Assembly: GCF_029893805.1 (NCBI RefSeq)
Contig: NZ_JARXYP010000001.1
Location: 992,001 to 1,056,000, forward strand
Origin: Streptomyces sp. SAI-135
GTDB taxonomy: Bacteria > Actinomycetota > Actinomycetes > Streptomycetales > Streptomycetaceae
Length of the DNA: 64,000 nucleotides
Direction: 5' to 3'
A model generated the notes under the pieces. That model was given only the letters and a program-made list of their open reading frames with translations. It had not been told where the DNA came from and did no database searches. Positions within the stretch are counted from its first letter, which is position 1. Each line of letters starts with the position of its first letter. The position numbers and the translations under genes were made by a program. Of the stretch, positions 34,640-43,186 are shown piece by piece.

Positions 34640-35039
34640 TGCCGCGCTGCGCCACGAGCAACGAGCAGTGGCTGCCGAACACCTTTGGCCGGACTGCGAT
34701 CCGGCGCTCCTGGCAGGGTCACAACTTCGACTTCACCTCCGTTGTCCTCGATGGCGGAGATTTCTCCTGCGCTCTGTTCTCCGGTGGCACGGTCTCCTTC
34801 AGCGAGGCTGAGTTCAGCGGCGCAAGGTCGAGTTCTCCGGTGCCGTGTTCTCGGGTGCCACCGTGTCCTTCATCGGGGCAGTGTTCTCCGGCGGCTGGGT
34901 CCGCTTCACCCGTGCGGAGTTCGCTACCGGCTGGGTCGGCTTCACCAGCGCCAGCGTCACCTTCAGTCGGGCGGAGTTCATCGGCGGCGCCTGTCTGGCG
35001 GAGCCGATCGTGTTGATGGCGTCCGCGAAGATCGCTTAA
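34640..35039 (+). pseudogene. Pentapeptide-repeat-like gene, frameshifted
   Basis: Frame one reads LPNTFGRTAIRRSWQGHNFD, then FTSVVLDGGDFSCALFSGGT and VSFSEAEFSGA. After a shift near 34825, frame two continues VEFSGAVFSGATVSFIGAVF, then SGGWVRFTRAEFATGWVGFT and VTFSRAEFIGG, ending at 35039. The A-x-F-S-G-G-x-V repeats are the right-handed beta-helix pattern of pentapeptide-type proteins. The IS end lies only about 45 bp upstream, so the IS may have removed the gene's start. Confidence 0.6.
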
Positions 35040-35084
35040 CGCCGAGGTGCGGCAAGCAGACTTCTAAGGATCTCGTCAAGTAAA

Positions 35085-35160
35085 CGCTTTCAGTCAAAGA
35101 TCCGAACGATCTAGCGAAGCATCATCCTCTGCTGGTTGAGTACTCACAGCAACATCAACC
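35085..35160 (+). promoter_or_regulatory. Conserved upstream region of ricin-lectin gene 1
   Basis: GCTTTCAG, GATCCGAACGATCTAGC and GGTTGAGTACTCACAGCAAC then ATCAAC occur here in the same order as upstream of lectin gene 3 (39621-39695). The GATC-AA-CGATC element is near-palindromic. Conservation of 75 bases of non-coding DNA between paralogues implies shared control. Confidence 0.6.
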
Positions 35161-35184
35161 GTACCCAACGTAAGGGGACATTCC

Positions 35185-35772
35185 ATGCGCACCTCACGCA
35201 CCATGAGGGCACTGGCAGTCGGTCTGATCGGCGCACTGATGGCGGTGGCCGGACCTGCCGTCGCTGACACGCAGTCGCCCCAGAGCGACGGTTGGGGGCA
35301 GCCGGTGCCGTTGTCGAAGGTCCTGGACGGCCACCGTCAGATTCAGGCCGCCACCGTCGGGATCGGGAACTTGAAGTCCGGGAAGTTCCTGCAAGCCTTA
35401 AGCACGGCCAACGGTGCCAAGGTCGTTCAGCAGCCGGGAAACCAGCTCAACGAACTGCAGAACTGGACGCCCATCAACGACAGTCCGAACACCAGCTTCG
35501 AGAACGCGGCCGCGGGCAGAAACCTCGGTATCGATGGCGCCAGCTCAAGCGCTGGCGCCGCGGCCATCATCGCGAACGGGGCCGGCGATGCCAACCAGGA
35601 CTGGCGCCTCGAACCGGTCTCGGGTTACCCCACCAATTACTTCCGCATGAGGAACATGAAGAGCGGACTGTGTCTCGGCATCTCGGGCGCCAGCACGGCC
35701 AACGGCGCGCAGGCCGCCCAGTTCACGTGCGACGGCTCGGCCAACCAGGGCTGGGCACTCTTCAACCACTGA
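35185..35772 (+). CDS. Secreted ricin-type beta-trefoil lectin, paralogue 1
   Basis: A 195-residue exported protein. The signal peptide MRTSRTMRALAVGLIGALMA is followed by VAGPAVA and likely cleavage before DTQSPQ. One ricin-type domain follows with repeated blocks: NLKSGKFLQALSTANGAKVV QQ-type, GRNLGIDGASSSAGAAAI, NQDWRLE, and SGLCLGISGASTANGAQAAQ then ANQGWALF. The Q-x-W motifs appear as NQDW and NQGW. No catalytic domain is attached, so it is a lone carbohydrate-binding module. The ATG at 35185 has AAGGGGA upstream. Paralogues lie at 36095 and 39715. Confidence 0.9.
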   Translation: MRTSRTMRALAVGLIGALMAVAGPAVADTQSPQSDGWGQPVPLSKVLDGHRQIQAATVGIGNLKSGKFLQALSTANGAKVVQQPGNQLNELQNWTPINDSPNTSFENAAAGRNLGIDGASSSAGAAAIIANGAGDANQDWRLEPVSGYPTNYFRMRNMKSGLCLGISGASTANGAQAAQFTCDGSANQGWALFNH

Positions 35773-36094
35773 CGGGGTTCGAGGGGAGCCGGCTCCGTCC
35801 ATCAGAGCTTCCTGACAGAAGGGCAAGCCGTCCCTGCCTTCACAGCATGGCAGTTTTGCTGTGACTGGCCAGCCAACGGCGAGTGCCCCTGATCACGCGC
35901 CCTCACCTGCCAGTTCCTACCCTGCTCATCTAGCCATGACAGCACCTTTAAGGACTGGTCAAGAGCATTCTGATGGGCCGCTGGCCAATCGCTGGCCAGA
36001 TGACCGGCGCCGGTGATCCAGCACCGCGATCTACAACTTCAACCAATCACACGAACATCAAGAGAGCGGAATATGAGCACGAGACAGGACTGTC

Positions 36095-36634
36095 ATGACC
36101 GGGATTCTGGCCGGAGCACTGCTGGCGTCGGCCAGCCCTGCCTTCGCACACCCGCAGTTGTCACAGACCGACGACCTGGCGTCCTTACCGGTCTCGAGCC
36201 TGCGGGCCCCTACTACCGGAGCACTTGTGAACTACAACTCCAGGCTGGTCCTGCAGCCCTCCGGGGGTAGCACTGCCAACGGGGCCAGGATCGTCCAGCA
36301 GCCCCTCAACAGGAGCAGCATCCAGCTCTGGACCACAGTCGTGGACGGCAACTACCTCAGCTGGGAGAACGCTGGCTCGGGCAAAAACCTGGGCATCGAC
36401 GGCGCCAGCACGTCAGCCGGCGCAACGGCCATCCAGGCCAACGGGTCCGGCGACGCCAATCAGGACTGGCTGCTCGTCTACGACGGCTACCCCACGAACA
36501 TCTTCGCACTGAAGAACAAAAAGAGCGGCCTGTGTCTGGGCATCTCGGGCGCCAGCACGGCTAATGGCGGTCAGGCGGCCCAGTTCCCCTGCGATGGTTC
36601 GCAAAATCAAGGATGGGGACAGGTTGCGGTGTGA
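36095..36634 (+). CDS. Secreted ricin-type lectin, paralogue 2
   Basis: Same family as 35185 and 39715. The body reads NYNSRLVLQPSGGSTANGAR, GKNLGIDGASTSAGATAIQA, NQDWLLVYDGYPTNIFALKN and SGLCLGISGASTANGGQAAQ, then NQGWGQVAV. The ATG at 36095 gives a shortened signal peptide (MTGILAGALLASASPAFA). A better ribosome site (GAGAGCGG) precedes an ATG at 36073 in another frame (MSTRQDCH), so the original start may have been lost by a frameshift. Export may be weakened. A strong hairpin terminator follows at 36726. Confidence 0.82.
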   Translation: MTGILAGALLASASPAFAHPQLSQTDDLASLPVSSLRAPTTGALVNYNSRLVLQPSGGSTANGARIVQQPLNRSSIQLWTTVVDGNYLSWENAGSGKNLGIDGASTSAGATAIQANGSGDANQDWLLVYDGYPTNIFALKNKKSGLCLGISGASTANGGQAAQFPCDGSQNQGWGQVAV

Positions 36635-36725
36635 CCAAGTGGTGATCACCAACCCAGCGCGTGTTCCTGGCCGTCATGGGTTCGAGCCGTTCGGCTGATC
36701 AACCCACCTGACGGTGCTTGCTGTT

Positions 36726-36762
36726 GCGAAGCCCCTGGAGCTTGCCGCTCCAGGGGCTTCGC
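36726..36762 (+). terminator. Strong terminator after lectin paralogue 2
   Basis: A 16-bp perfect stem (GCGAAGCCCCTGGAGC and its complement) with a 5-base loop TTGCC. It separates the lectin gene from the downstream acyltransferase gene. Confidence 0.85.
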
Positions 36763-36845
36763 CTCTCACACTGAAAAAGTTCGCGCACAAATGACACGGA
36801 CGCTCCTCCCGGCAGCGTATGCATGATCATTCCTAAGGCGCTCAG

Positions 36846-38159
36846 GTGAACACTCGAGAGGTGCCGGACGTGAACATGGGTATGGAGCCTCCCACCCCAA
36901 CTTCTCCGGCAGAGATGCGATCACCCTCCGTGCCTTCGCAGTTACCCCTGGCTGCAATGCCAGTTCGTACATCACGCCTGGGTTGGCTGGACGCCCTGCG
37001 CGGCATCGCGGCACTCGTCGTGGTCTTCGACCACTCCTCGTACTCCTTCATGGCCGAATTCCGGCAGGAGCTCATGCCGGAGTTCAACACCAGCCGGTAC
37101 GGCATCATGGTGTTCTTCCTTGTGAGCGGCTACATCATCCCCGCCTCCCTTGAACGGCGAGGCAGCATCCGGGCCTTCTGGATCGGGCGTAGCTTCCGCA
37201 TCTACCCGCTGTGGGCAGCCGTCGCGGTGGCCGTCCTTGCGGCCCATCTGTTCGGTATCGCCGAAATCCGTGACTTCAGTGGGGAGAGCACCGCTGCGGC
37301 CGTCATCGCCCACGTCACGTTGTTCCAGGAGCTGCTGGGCACTCCCAACCTTGTCCTTGTCCTGTGGACGCTCTCGTATGAGATGGCCTTCTACCTGCTG
37401 GTCGTCGCTCTTTTCTCGGTCCGGCTTCACCAGCGGTCAGCCACCTACGCTGTCACCTTGGCGGCACTGGCCGCCATCAGCGTGGCGGCAGGTGCTGCGC
37501 TACCCGTCTCGGCTCTGTCCGGAGCGGTAGGTGTCGGCCCGCTGGTAGGCGTTGCTGCGACCGCCATGGCGGTCGCCATCTGCTGCGCGAGCACTCGTTC
37601 TCCCGTCCTCCGAGTGTTCGGGGCCGTGCTGGGAGGCGTCCTGGCGCTTGTACTGGTCACATGCAACGGCACGATCCCCACGTGGGAGGGGCTGGTGATC
37701 CTTGCCGTGATGTTCCTCGGCACGGCTGTCTACCGGGCCGAGAGCGGTCAGAGCAGTTGGCGGTATGCGGCCGCCGCCGCGGCTGTGGTGATGGCCTGCG
37801 CTGTGGGGAGCGCATATCACTACGGGGGAGGATCCAACTTCACCCGGCGCGGCTGGATCGTGGCATTTTTGATGGCTCTGGCCACGTTCGGCGCCGGCCT
37901 CGCGTTCCGCCGCAGGCGGATTCCGCGGTGGCTGATCGGGTTGGGAACGATCAGCTACTCCGTCTACTTGGTGCACCCTGTACTGCTGGCGATTTCCGAT
38001 GGCACGATCGGCCGCTGGGATCGGGACAACCTCATGTTGGAAATCGCGTTCTATGCCGTCCTGCTTCCCGTGAGCGTGTTGACCTACCGGTGCATCGAAG
38101 CCCCAGGCCAGGCGTGGGGCCGGAGACTGGCACGCCGTCTCCAGGCCCCCCGACGATGA
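36846..38159 (+). CDS. Acyltransferase-3-family membrane protein
   Basis: A multi-pass O-acyltransferase of 437 residues. After a Pro-rich cytoplasmic N-terminus, the signature RLGWLDALRGIAALVVVFDH, then SSYSFM, starts the first helix. RYGIMVFFLVSGYIIPASLE, then RRGSIRAFWIGRSFRIYPLW, is the conserved second block. About ten hydrophobic helices follow, ending IGLGTISYSVYLVHPVLLAI and YRCIEAPGQAWGRR. These enzymes acylate sugars of exopolysaccharides, antibiotics or lipids. The start could be the GTG at 36846, or the GTG at 36870 with GAGAGG upstream. Its placement between lectin genes suggests a surface-glycan theme (inference). Confidence 0.93.
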   Translation: MNTREVPDVNMGMEPPTPTSPAEMRSPSVPSQLPLAAMPVRTSRLGWLDALRGIAALVVVFDHSSYSFMAEFRQELMPEFNTSRYGIMVFFLVSGYIIPASLERRGSIRAFWIGRSFRIYPLWAAVAVAVLAAHLFGIAEIRDFSGESTAAAVIAHVTLFQELLGTPNLVLVLWTLSYEMAFYLLVVALFSVRLHQRSATYAVTLAALAAISVAAGAALPVSALSGAVGVGPLVGVAATAMAVAICCASTRSPVLRVFGAVLGGVLALVLVTCNGTIPTWEGLVILAVMFLGTAVYRAESGQSSWRYAAAAAAVVMACAVGSAYHYGGGSNFTRRGWIVAFLMALATFGAGLAFRRRRIPRWLIGLGTISYSVYLVHPVLLAISDGTIGRWDRDNLMLEIAFYAVLLPVSVLTYRCIEAPGQAWGRRLARRLQAPRR

Positions 38160-38204
38160 AGGTCGGGCCCTGGGCACGGTGACGTCTGATGGCGGCCAGC
38201 TCAC

Positions 38205-38977
38205 AATGAGCCTCTTCAGCGTTGCTGCTCCAGGGTGAGGATGGCCTTGGCGATTGACGTCATGCGGTTGGGGCTGCATCGGGATCTGTGGAAGATGCGC
38301 CAGGACTTCAGCCTGGCGACGCCGCGTTCGACGGGTGCCCGTGCTGCGGCCAGTGCCCGATTGCGGGTCTTGTCGGTGGAGGTGAGCTCCTGTAGGGGCC
38401 TGCGTTTGATGCCGGTGGTCAGCCACAGGCCGGCGCCCTGATAGGCGAGATCAGCCAGGATGGGAACGCCCTGGCGCTCGCAGATTCTGATGATCCGGTG
38501 GGTGCGGGCAGCGGTCAGGTCGTGCGTGCGGCCCGGCAGGGCGGGTGAGAGCCACAGCAGCCGGCCGTCGGGGTCGGTGACGACCTGCACGTTCACGCCG
38601 TGGCGGCGGTGTTTGTGGGAGTAGTCGGCCCGGCCGTCGCCGACCCGGTCGCATTCGGCGAGGGTGCCGTCGAGCAGGATGAAGTCGGGGTCGTGCTCGC
38701 GCAGCGTCTTCAGCAGCCCCGGTGCACGTGCCGCGAGCAGGTCGACGACCGCGCGGGTGTAGGCGTGGGCGGTGGACTCGCTGATCCCGAATCCGGCGGC
38801 GATCTTCGCCAGGGTGGTGTGTTCGCGCAGGTACACCAGTGCCACCATCGCGCGCTGGGACGGACGGAGCTTGCAGCGCCGGTCGCCCTCACGGGTGACG
38901 ATCAGCATGGCCACCCACTCCACGAGTGCATGCGGCAGGTCGAGTGCGGCAGGATGGATGACCAACGAGGCCCCCGA
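38205..38977 (-). mobile_element. IS5-family element (approximate ends)
   Basis: About 770 bp around one transposase gene. The imperfect inverted ends include GAGCCTCTTCAGCG on the left and the complement of AACGAGGCCC on the right. The right end is also part of an inverted repeat with 39018-39034 (GGGGCCTCGCTCGTT), suggesting a second, lost end. Confidence 0.6.
38216..38965 (-). CDS. IS5-family transposase (DDE_Tnp_4)
   Basis: A 249-residue transposase that looks intact. The HTH is [20 protein letters not shown] (about 52-71). The DDE residues lie in [14 protein letters not shown] (Asp, about 97), [12 protein letters not shown] (Asp, about 173) and [20 protein letters not shown] (Glu, about 215). 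Length matches the usual 250-255 for this group. The start codon is TTG at 38965 if the family start MV-x-x-PAALDLP is accepted. Confidence 0.9.
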   Translation of the reverse strand: MVIHPAALDLPHALVEWVAMLIVTREGDRRCKLRPSQRAMVALVYLREHTTLAKIAAGFGISESTAHAYTRAVVDLLAARAPGLLKTLREHDPDFILLDGTLAECDRVGDGRADYSHKHRRHGVNVQVVTDPDGRLLWLSPALPGRTHDLTAARTHRIIRICERQGVPILADLAYQGAGLWLTTGIKRRPLQELTSTDKTRNRALAAARAPVERGVARLKSWRIFHRSRCSPNRMTSIAKAILTLEQQR

Positions 38978-39714
38978 GCAGCGTGATTGAGACGTCAGAC
39001 ATCTCGATCAACAGCCCAGGGGCCTCGCTCGTTGCGCTCACGGCTCATCCCCCGATCGGTGGCCAACTCGAAGAAGCTCAATGATCGAAAGCGTGAGGCC
39101 GTCGTGTGGGCCAGGCATCCTCAGTCGCTCCTCAACCGCCTAGTCGATGAGCCCGGCCGTCGTCCGCCATCATGGATCGGCTAGCGATCTTCGCTGCTGG
39201 CCTCGCAGTCATCTTGGCTTGATCCAGCACGCTGGCCCTCGCCGTGCTAGCGGACCGCATGCGGAACATACGCCGCGCAAGATCGCTTGTAATTCTTGCC
39301 GCGAACACGGGCTGCATGAAACACCGCAGTGACCTCTGATTGCTGGCCCATGTCCCGCAACAGGGAAGGACTCGACCGCTTGTCATACCGTCACCCGGTC
39401 GACGCCGGTGGGCCATTGACCTGGGCTTACAGCGACTTCGCCTCATCCGCCTCAACAGACGCATTTGGCGATCGCAGCCAATCTTCAGGCCGACGCAAGG
39501 GCGTCCGCTTCCGTCCCCTGCCCGTCCTCACGCGACAGGGCTGGCCGCCGCAGCCAGAGATCTCCGTAACGGTTGATGGGATCTGCCTGCAGCCGAGAAG
39601 GAACGCCGACGTCAAGAAAGAGCTTTCAGCCTAACTGATCGAACGATCTAGCAACTGCTCCATGTGTTTGGTTGAGTACTCGCGGCAACATCAACTAGCA
39701 CGGACGGAGATGTC
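38978..39714. other. Non-coding stretch with lectin-type upstream region
   Basis: No intact gene. 38978-39180 holds short basic frames that look like debris. 39621-39695 repeats the conserved upstream region of lectin gene 1, including a perfect GATCGAACGATC palindrome (39637-39648). Confidence 0.5.
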
Positions 39715-40269
39715 ATGTCTGCGACACAAGTCAAGATCACGCTGGCAGCGGTCCTCACCGGAACACTGATAGCGGCCGGGCCGGCAATCGCTCACGCGCA
39801 GTCGGCACAGAACGGTGATCCGACGCCGACCAGCGAGGCCGCAGCAGCCGTTGCGCTCATCAATCTCAAGTCCGGAAAGGTCCTCCAGGCCGCGAGTACG
39901 GCCAACGGCGCCAGGGTCGTCCAGCAGACCAGAATCACCGGAACCAGCGACGCGCTCATTCAGCGCTGGTACACCGTCCTGGACGGCGATTACTACACCT
40001 CGGAGAACGCCAAGTCAGGATTGAACCTCGGCATCGACGGAGGCAGCGTCTTAGCCGGGGCGGCCGCCATCACGGCAAACGGGTCCAACGACGCAAACCA
40101 GGACTGGAAGAGGGATTACAGCGTGTACGACGGCAACTACTTCGCCATGGTCAATCGCAAGAGCGGCCTGTGCCTGGGCATTTCGGGGGCCAGCACCGCC
40201 AACGGCGCGCAGGCCGCCCAGTTCGTCTGTGACGGCAGTGCCAATCAGGGCTGGAATACTCTGTCGTGA
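39715..40269 (+). CDS. Secreted ricin-type lectin, paralogue 3
   Basis: 184 residues. The signal peptide is MSATQVKITLAAVLTGTLIA then AGPAIAHA, with probable cleavage before QSAQNG. The lectin domain has NLKSGKVLQAASTANGARVV, GLNLGIDGGSVLAGAAAITA, NQDWKRDYSVYDGNYFAMVN and SGLCLGISGASTANGAQAAQ, then ANQGW. Ribosome site GACGGAG lies before the ATG at 39715. It shares its upstream region with paralogue 1. It lacks a catalytic domain. Confidence 0.9.
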   Translation: MSATQVKITLAAVLTGTLIAAGPAIAHAQSAQNGDPTPTSEAAAAVALINLKSGKVLQAASTANGARVVQQTRITGTSDALIQRWYTVLDGDYYTSENAKSGLNLGIDGGSVLAGAAAITANGSNDANQDWKRDYSVYDGNYFAMVNRKSGLCLGISGASTANGAQAAQFVCDGSANQGWNTLS

Positions 40270-40535
40270 AGACTTAGTGGCTGTCGCCCATGACGCCCTG
40301 TGCCCCAACCGGGTTTGGCTTCCAGGCGCGATCAGCACTGCGGCTCCAGGAATGCATGCGCGACGATGCCTCGGCCCTTCACGGTCCGGGGCATCGCCTG
40401 TTCCACGCCGGACCCGGCATGTCGCAGCCGAGGGCAGCTCAAGAACGACGGCGTGCGCAGCTACACCTGGGACGCCCTCAGTGGAGGCTACTTCCGTCCT
40501 TCCCTGCCGGCGACAGTTGGCCCGACGCGGTGACC

Positions 40536-41145
40536 TGAACAAGGGCCGTTGTCCACGCGGTCGTCGCTGGCGGAGACACCCTTGCGGCCGCGACCAGCGA
40601 CAACGGTGTTGGCCTGTGGAGCATTGCGCAACTTGTCGACACCGAGGATCAGCAGCCCGTGGCCACGTACTCCGAGTACGCCGGTCCCATACGAGGGGTG
40701 GTCTTCAGCCGGGTCGGCCGGCGGTTGCCACGGTCGGCAGCGAGGGAACGGCCCAGCTGTGGGACGTCCACGAGCCGTTCTACCCCCGTCTCCTGATCCG
40801 CTTCACCGATCACAGGGACGCTGCCACATCGGTCGCCTTCGCACCGGACGGCCGTACGATTGCCACGGCTTCCGACGGCGGCGGGGCCCGCGGTGTGGGA
40901 GGCCGCGGCGTACACCCCCGACCGGCACTTGCTGACACTCACACAGGCGTACAACGAGCACGATCTGGACGGCCCGATGCTGCCGGCCGAGCTCTGGGAC
41001 GCGACACGGCCCACGGCCCCCCAGGTGGTTGTGGTCCCTCGACACCGAGGACGTCTCCACGGCCGCGTTCAGCCGTGACGTACGTCTGCTGGCCACCGGC
41101 TCCCGGACGGGAACTATCCGGCTCTGGGACATCACCGCCCGCTAA
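40536..41145 (+). pseudogene. WD40-repeat gene remnant, several frameshifts
   Basis: WD40 blades are readable in changing frames: VVAGGDTLAAATSDNGVGLW, then AGPIRGVVFS; RPAVATVGSEGTAQLWDVHE; FTDHRDAATSVAFAPDGRTI then ATASD; and AAFSRDVRLLATGSRTGTIR then LWDITAR at the stop (41145). At least three frame changes are needed to connect them. This is the C-terminal propeller of a larger protein, of the type often fused to kinases or NACHT ATPases. The 5' part is gone. Confidence 0.65.
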
Positions 41146-41421
41146 AGCGGGTGTGTCCCTGCACCCCCACCGGCCTCAGCCGCGGCGTCTCATTCACCTG
41201 GTTTTGGGAGGCCACTCGTGGGCCCTACGCGTAGACACGCATGAACAGTCATGAACGGCGCTCAACGAGACAGACGGGATGGGAGGGGCGGGGCGAAGAC
41301 GGTGTTGGTTCAACTTGCCGATGGTGTCAGTGCCGGCCCCACGCCTTGACCGCGGTTACGCGGCAGCTCGTTGGCGAAAAGCTGTGGTCCCCGGGGGACG
41401 CCTCTGGCACGCTGCGGCTGC

Positions 41422-42195
41422 GTGACAGACATCGACGACCTCACCATCACGACCTGCGCCGAGCGTCCCGAACTGGTCGACCGCGTCTATGAGATCCGGG
41501 AGAACTGGCCCGCGTTCATGCTGCACGACGCCGTCGGCAACGCCCTGTTCAACCGCGTTGCAGAGGACTTTCCGGACTACTGCGTCGTGGCCACCGACGG
41601 CGACCGTGTCGTCGCCCGTGGACGCAGCGCGCCCTTCAACGCGTCCTTGCCCGGCCGCGAAGAACCCCCTGCCCAGGGCTGGGACCGGGCGATGGTCTGG
41701 GCGTTCTCGGATCTCCATCGCAACCAGCCCACGACGACAGCCAGCGCCCTCGACATCACCATCGACACCGACTACCTCGGGCGGGGACTATCCCACCACA
41801 TGCTCGTCGCACTGCGGGACGCTGTGGGCCGACAGGGGATCAGCACCTTGCTGGCTCCGGTTCGGCCTACCGCCAAGCACCTTCAGCCGTCCCTGCCCAT
41901 GACCGACTACATCGGGCAACAGCGGGACGATGGCCTGCCCACCGACCCCTGGCTGCGGGTGCACATCAAGACAGGAGCAGTCATCGAAAAGGTCGCCGCG
42001 GCCTCCATGACCATCAGCGGATCTCTCGCCGAATGGCGCCAGTGGACTGGGCTCCCCTTCGACCGCGACGGTGACGTCGTGGTACCCGGCGCGCTGGTCC
42101 CCGTCCACTGCTCTACCGCGCACGACCATGCCGTCTATGTCGAGCCCAATGTATGGGTCCGCCACAGCATGACACCCGCCCCGAAGCGGGCCTGA
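41422..42195 (+). CDS. GNAT-like acetyltransferase, 257 aa
   Basis: From the GTG at 41422 (VTDIDDLTITTCAERPELVD). The GNAT core is visible: YCVVATDGDRVVARGRSAPF for the early strands and ASALDITIDTDYLGRGLSHH, then MLVALRDAVGRQG, for the acetyl-CoA loop (Y-L-G-R-G-L). The C-terminal half (DYIGQQRDDGLPTDPWLRVH, then GAVIEKVAAASMTISGSLAE) is longer than in simple GNAT enzymes and matches a Streptomyces transferase subgroup. The substrate is unknown. No ribosome site is obvious. Confidence 0.85.
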   Translation: MTDIDDLTITTCAERPELVDRVYEIRENWPAFMLHDAVGNALFNRVAEDFPDYCVVATDGDRVVARGRSAPFNASLPGREEPPAQGWDRAMVWAFSDLHRNQPTTTASALDITIDTDYLGRGLSHHMLVALRDAVGRQGISTLLAPVRPTAKHLQPSLPMTDYIGQQRDDGLPTDPWLRVHIKTGAVIEKVAAASMTISGSLAEWRQWTGLPFDRDGDVVVPGALVPVHCSTAHDHAVYVEPNVWVRHSMTPAPKRA

Positions 42196-42236
42196 TCAAC
42201 ACCGTGGGCAGGCCGCGATCACCGTGCGCGCGGTAA

Positions 42237-43183
42237 GAGGGCATCTGATGTAGGTAGTTGGTGCTCTGGGATGTTTTTGTGACTGGTGCTGTTGGTGGTC
42301 GTTGGATCAGGCGTGAGTGCTCGTCGTCCGTACCGTAGTGACGTGTCCGACGCCCGCTGGGCCTTGATCGAACCGGTCTTTACCGCTTGGCGGGCGAGAC
42401 GGACCGGCCCCGGAACGGCGGCCCGGGTGCATGATCTGCGAGAGATCGTCAACGCGATCCTCTACGTCAACCGCACCGGCATCCCATGGGAGTACCTGCC
42501 GCACGACTTCCCTCCCTACAAGACCGTCTACGACTACTACGCGAAGTGGGAAGCCGACGGCACCACCCAGCAAGTACACGACCTGTTACGCGACAAGACT
42601 CGCCGATTACACGGCCGCCGCGCGGAGCCCACAGCCGCCGTGGTCGACGCGCAGAGCGTGAAGACCTCGGCAAACGTCGCCGAAAGCAGTCAGGGCATCG
42701 ACGCCGGCAAGAAGATCAAAGGCCGCAAGAGGCATCTGATTACAGACACGCTCGGCCTGGTGCTGGCCGTCCTGGTCACTGCCGCGAACGTGCACGACAC
42801 GACCGGCGGCAAGCTCCTCCTTGAGGACCTGGCCGCGGCCCATCCCAGCGTCACCAAGGTCTGGGCCGACGGTGGTTACCAGAACAGCATCTTCAACCAC
42901 GGCGCCGGCCTGGGCATCGACGTTGAGGTGGTGCAGCGGCCCCGGGCCAAGGGGTTCGAGCCGCTGCCGAAACGGTGGGTCATCGAGCGGACCTTCGGCT
43001 GGCTGATGCAGCATCGCCGCCTGGCCCGGGACTACGAAGCCCTCCCGCAGAGATCTCGGACGATGATCCACTGGGTCATGGCTAACAAAATGTCCCGCGA
43101 ATTGACCGGAGAATCCACACCAACCTGGCGAATCGAAACAGACATCCCACTCACATCAGCGTGAACACTGATCAGATGCCCTC
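42237..43183 (+). mobile_element. IS5-family element A
   Basis: The terminal inverted repeat GAGGGCATCTGAT (left, 42237) matches ATCAGATGCCCTC (right end, 43183). TAA flanks both sides (42234-42236 and 43184-43186). Length is 947 bp with one transposase gene. Confidence 0.88.
42313..43164 (+). CDS. IS5-family transposase, element A
   Basis: A 283-residue transposase from the GTG at 42313 (VSARRPYRSDVSDARWALIE). It has the N-terminal DUF4096-type domain (GIPWEYLPHDFPPYKTVYDY) and then the DDE triad in AVVDAQSVKTSANV, VWADGGYQNSIF and KRWVIERTFGWLMQHRRLAR then DYE. All catalytic residues are present and the frame is intact, so the element may be active. No frameshift is needed in this copy. 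Confidence 0.95.
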   Translation: MSARRPYRSDVSDARWALIEPVFTAWRARRTGPGTAARVHDLREIVNAILYVNRTGIPWEYLPHDFPPYKTVYDYYAKWEADGTTQQVHDLLRDKTRRLHGRRAEPTAAVVDAQSVKTSANVAESSQGIDAGKKIKGRKRHLITDTLGLVLAVLVTAANVHDTTGGKLLLEDLAAAHPSVTKVWADGGYQNSIFNHGAGLGIDVEVVQRPRAKGFEPLPKRWVIERTFGWLMQHRRLARDYEALPQRSRTMIHWVMANKMSRELTGESTPTWRIETDIPLTSA

Positions 43184-43186
43184 TAA

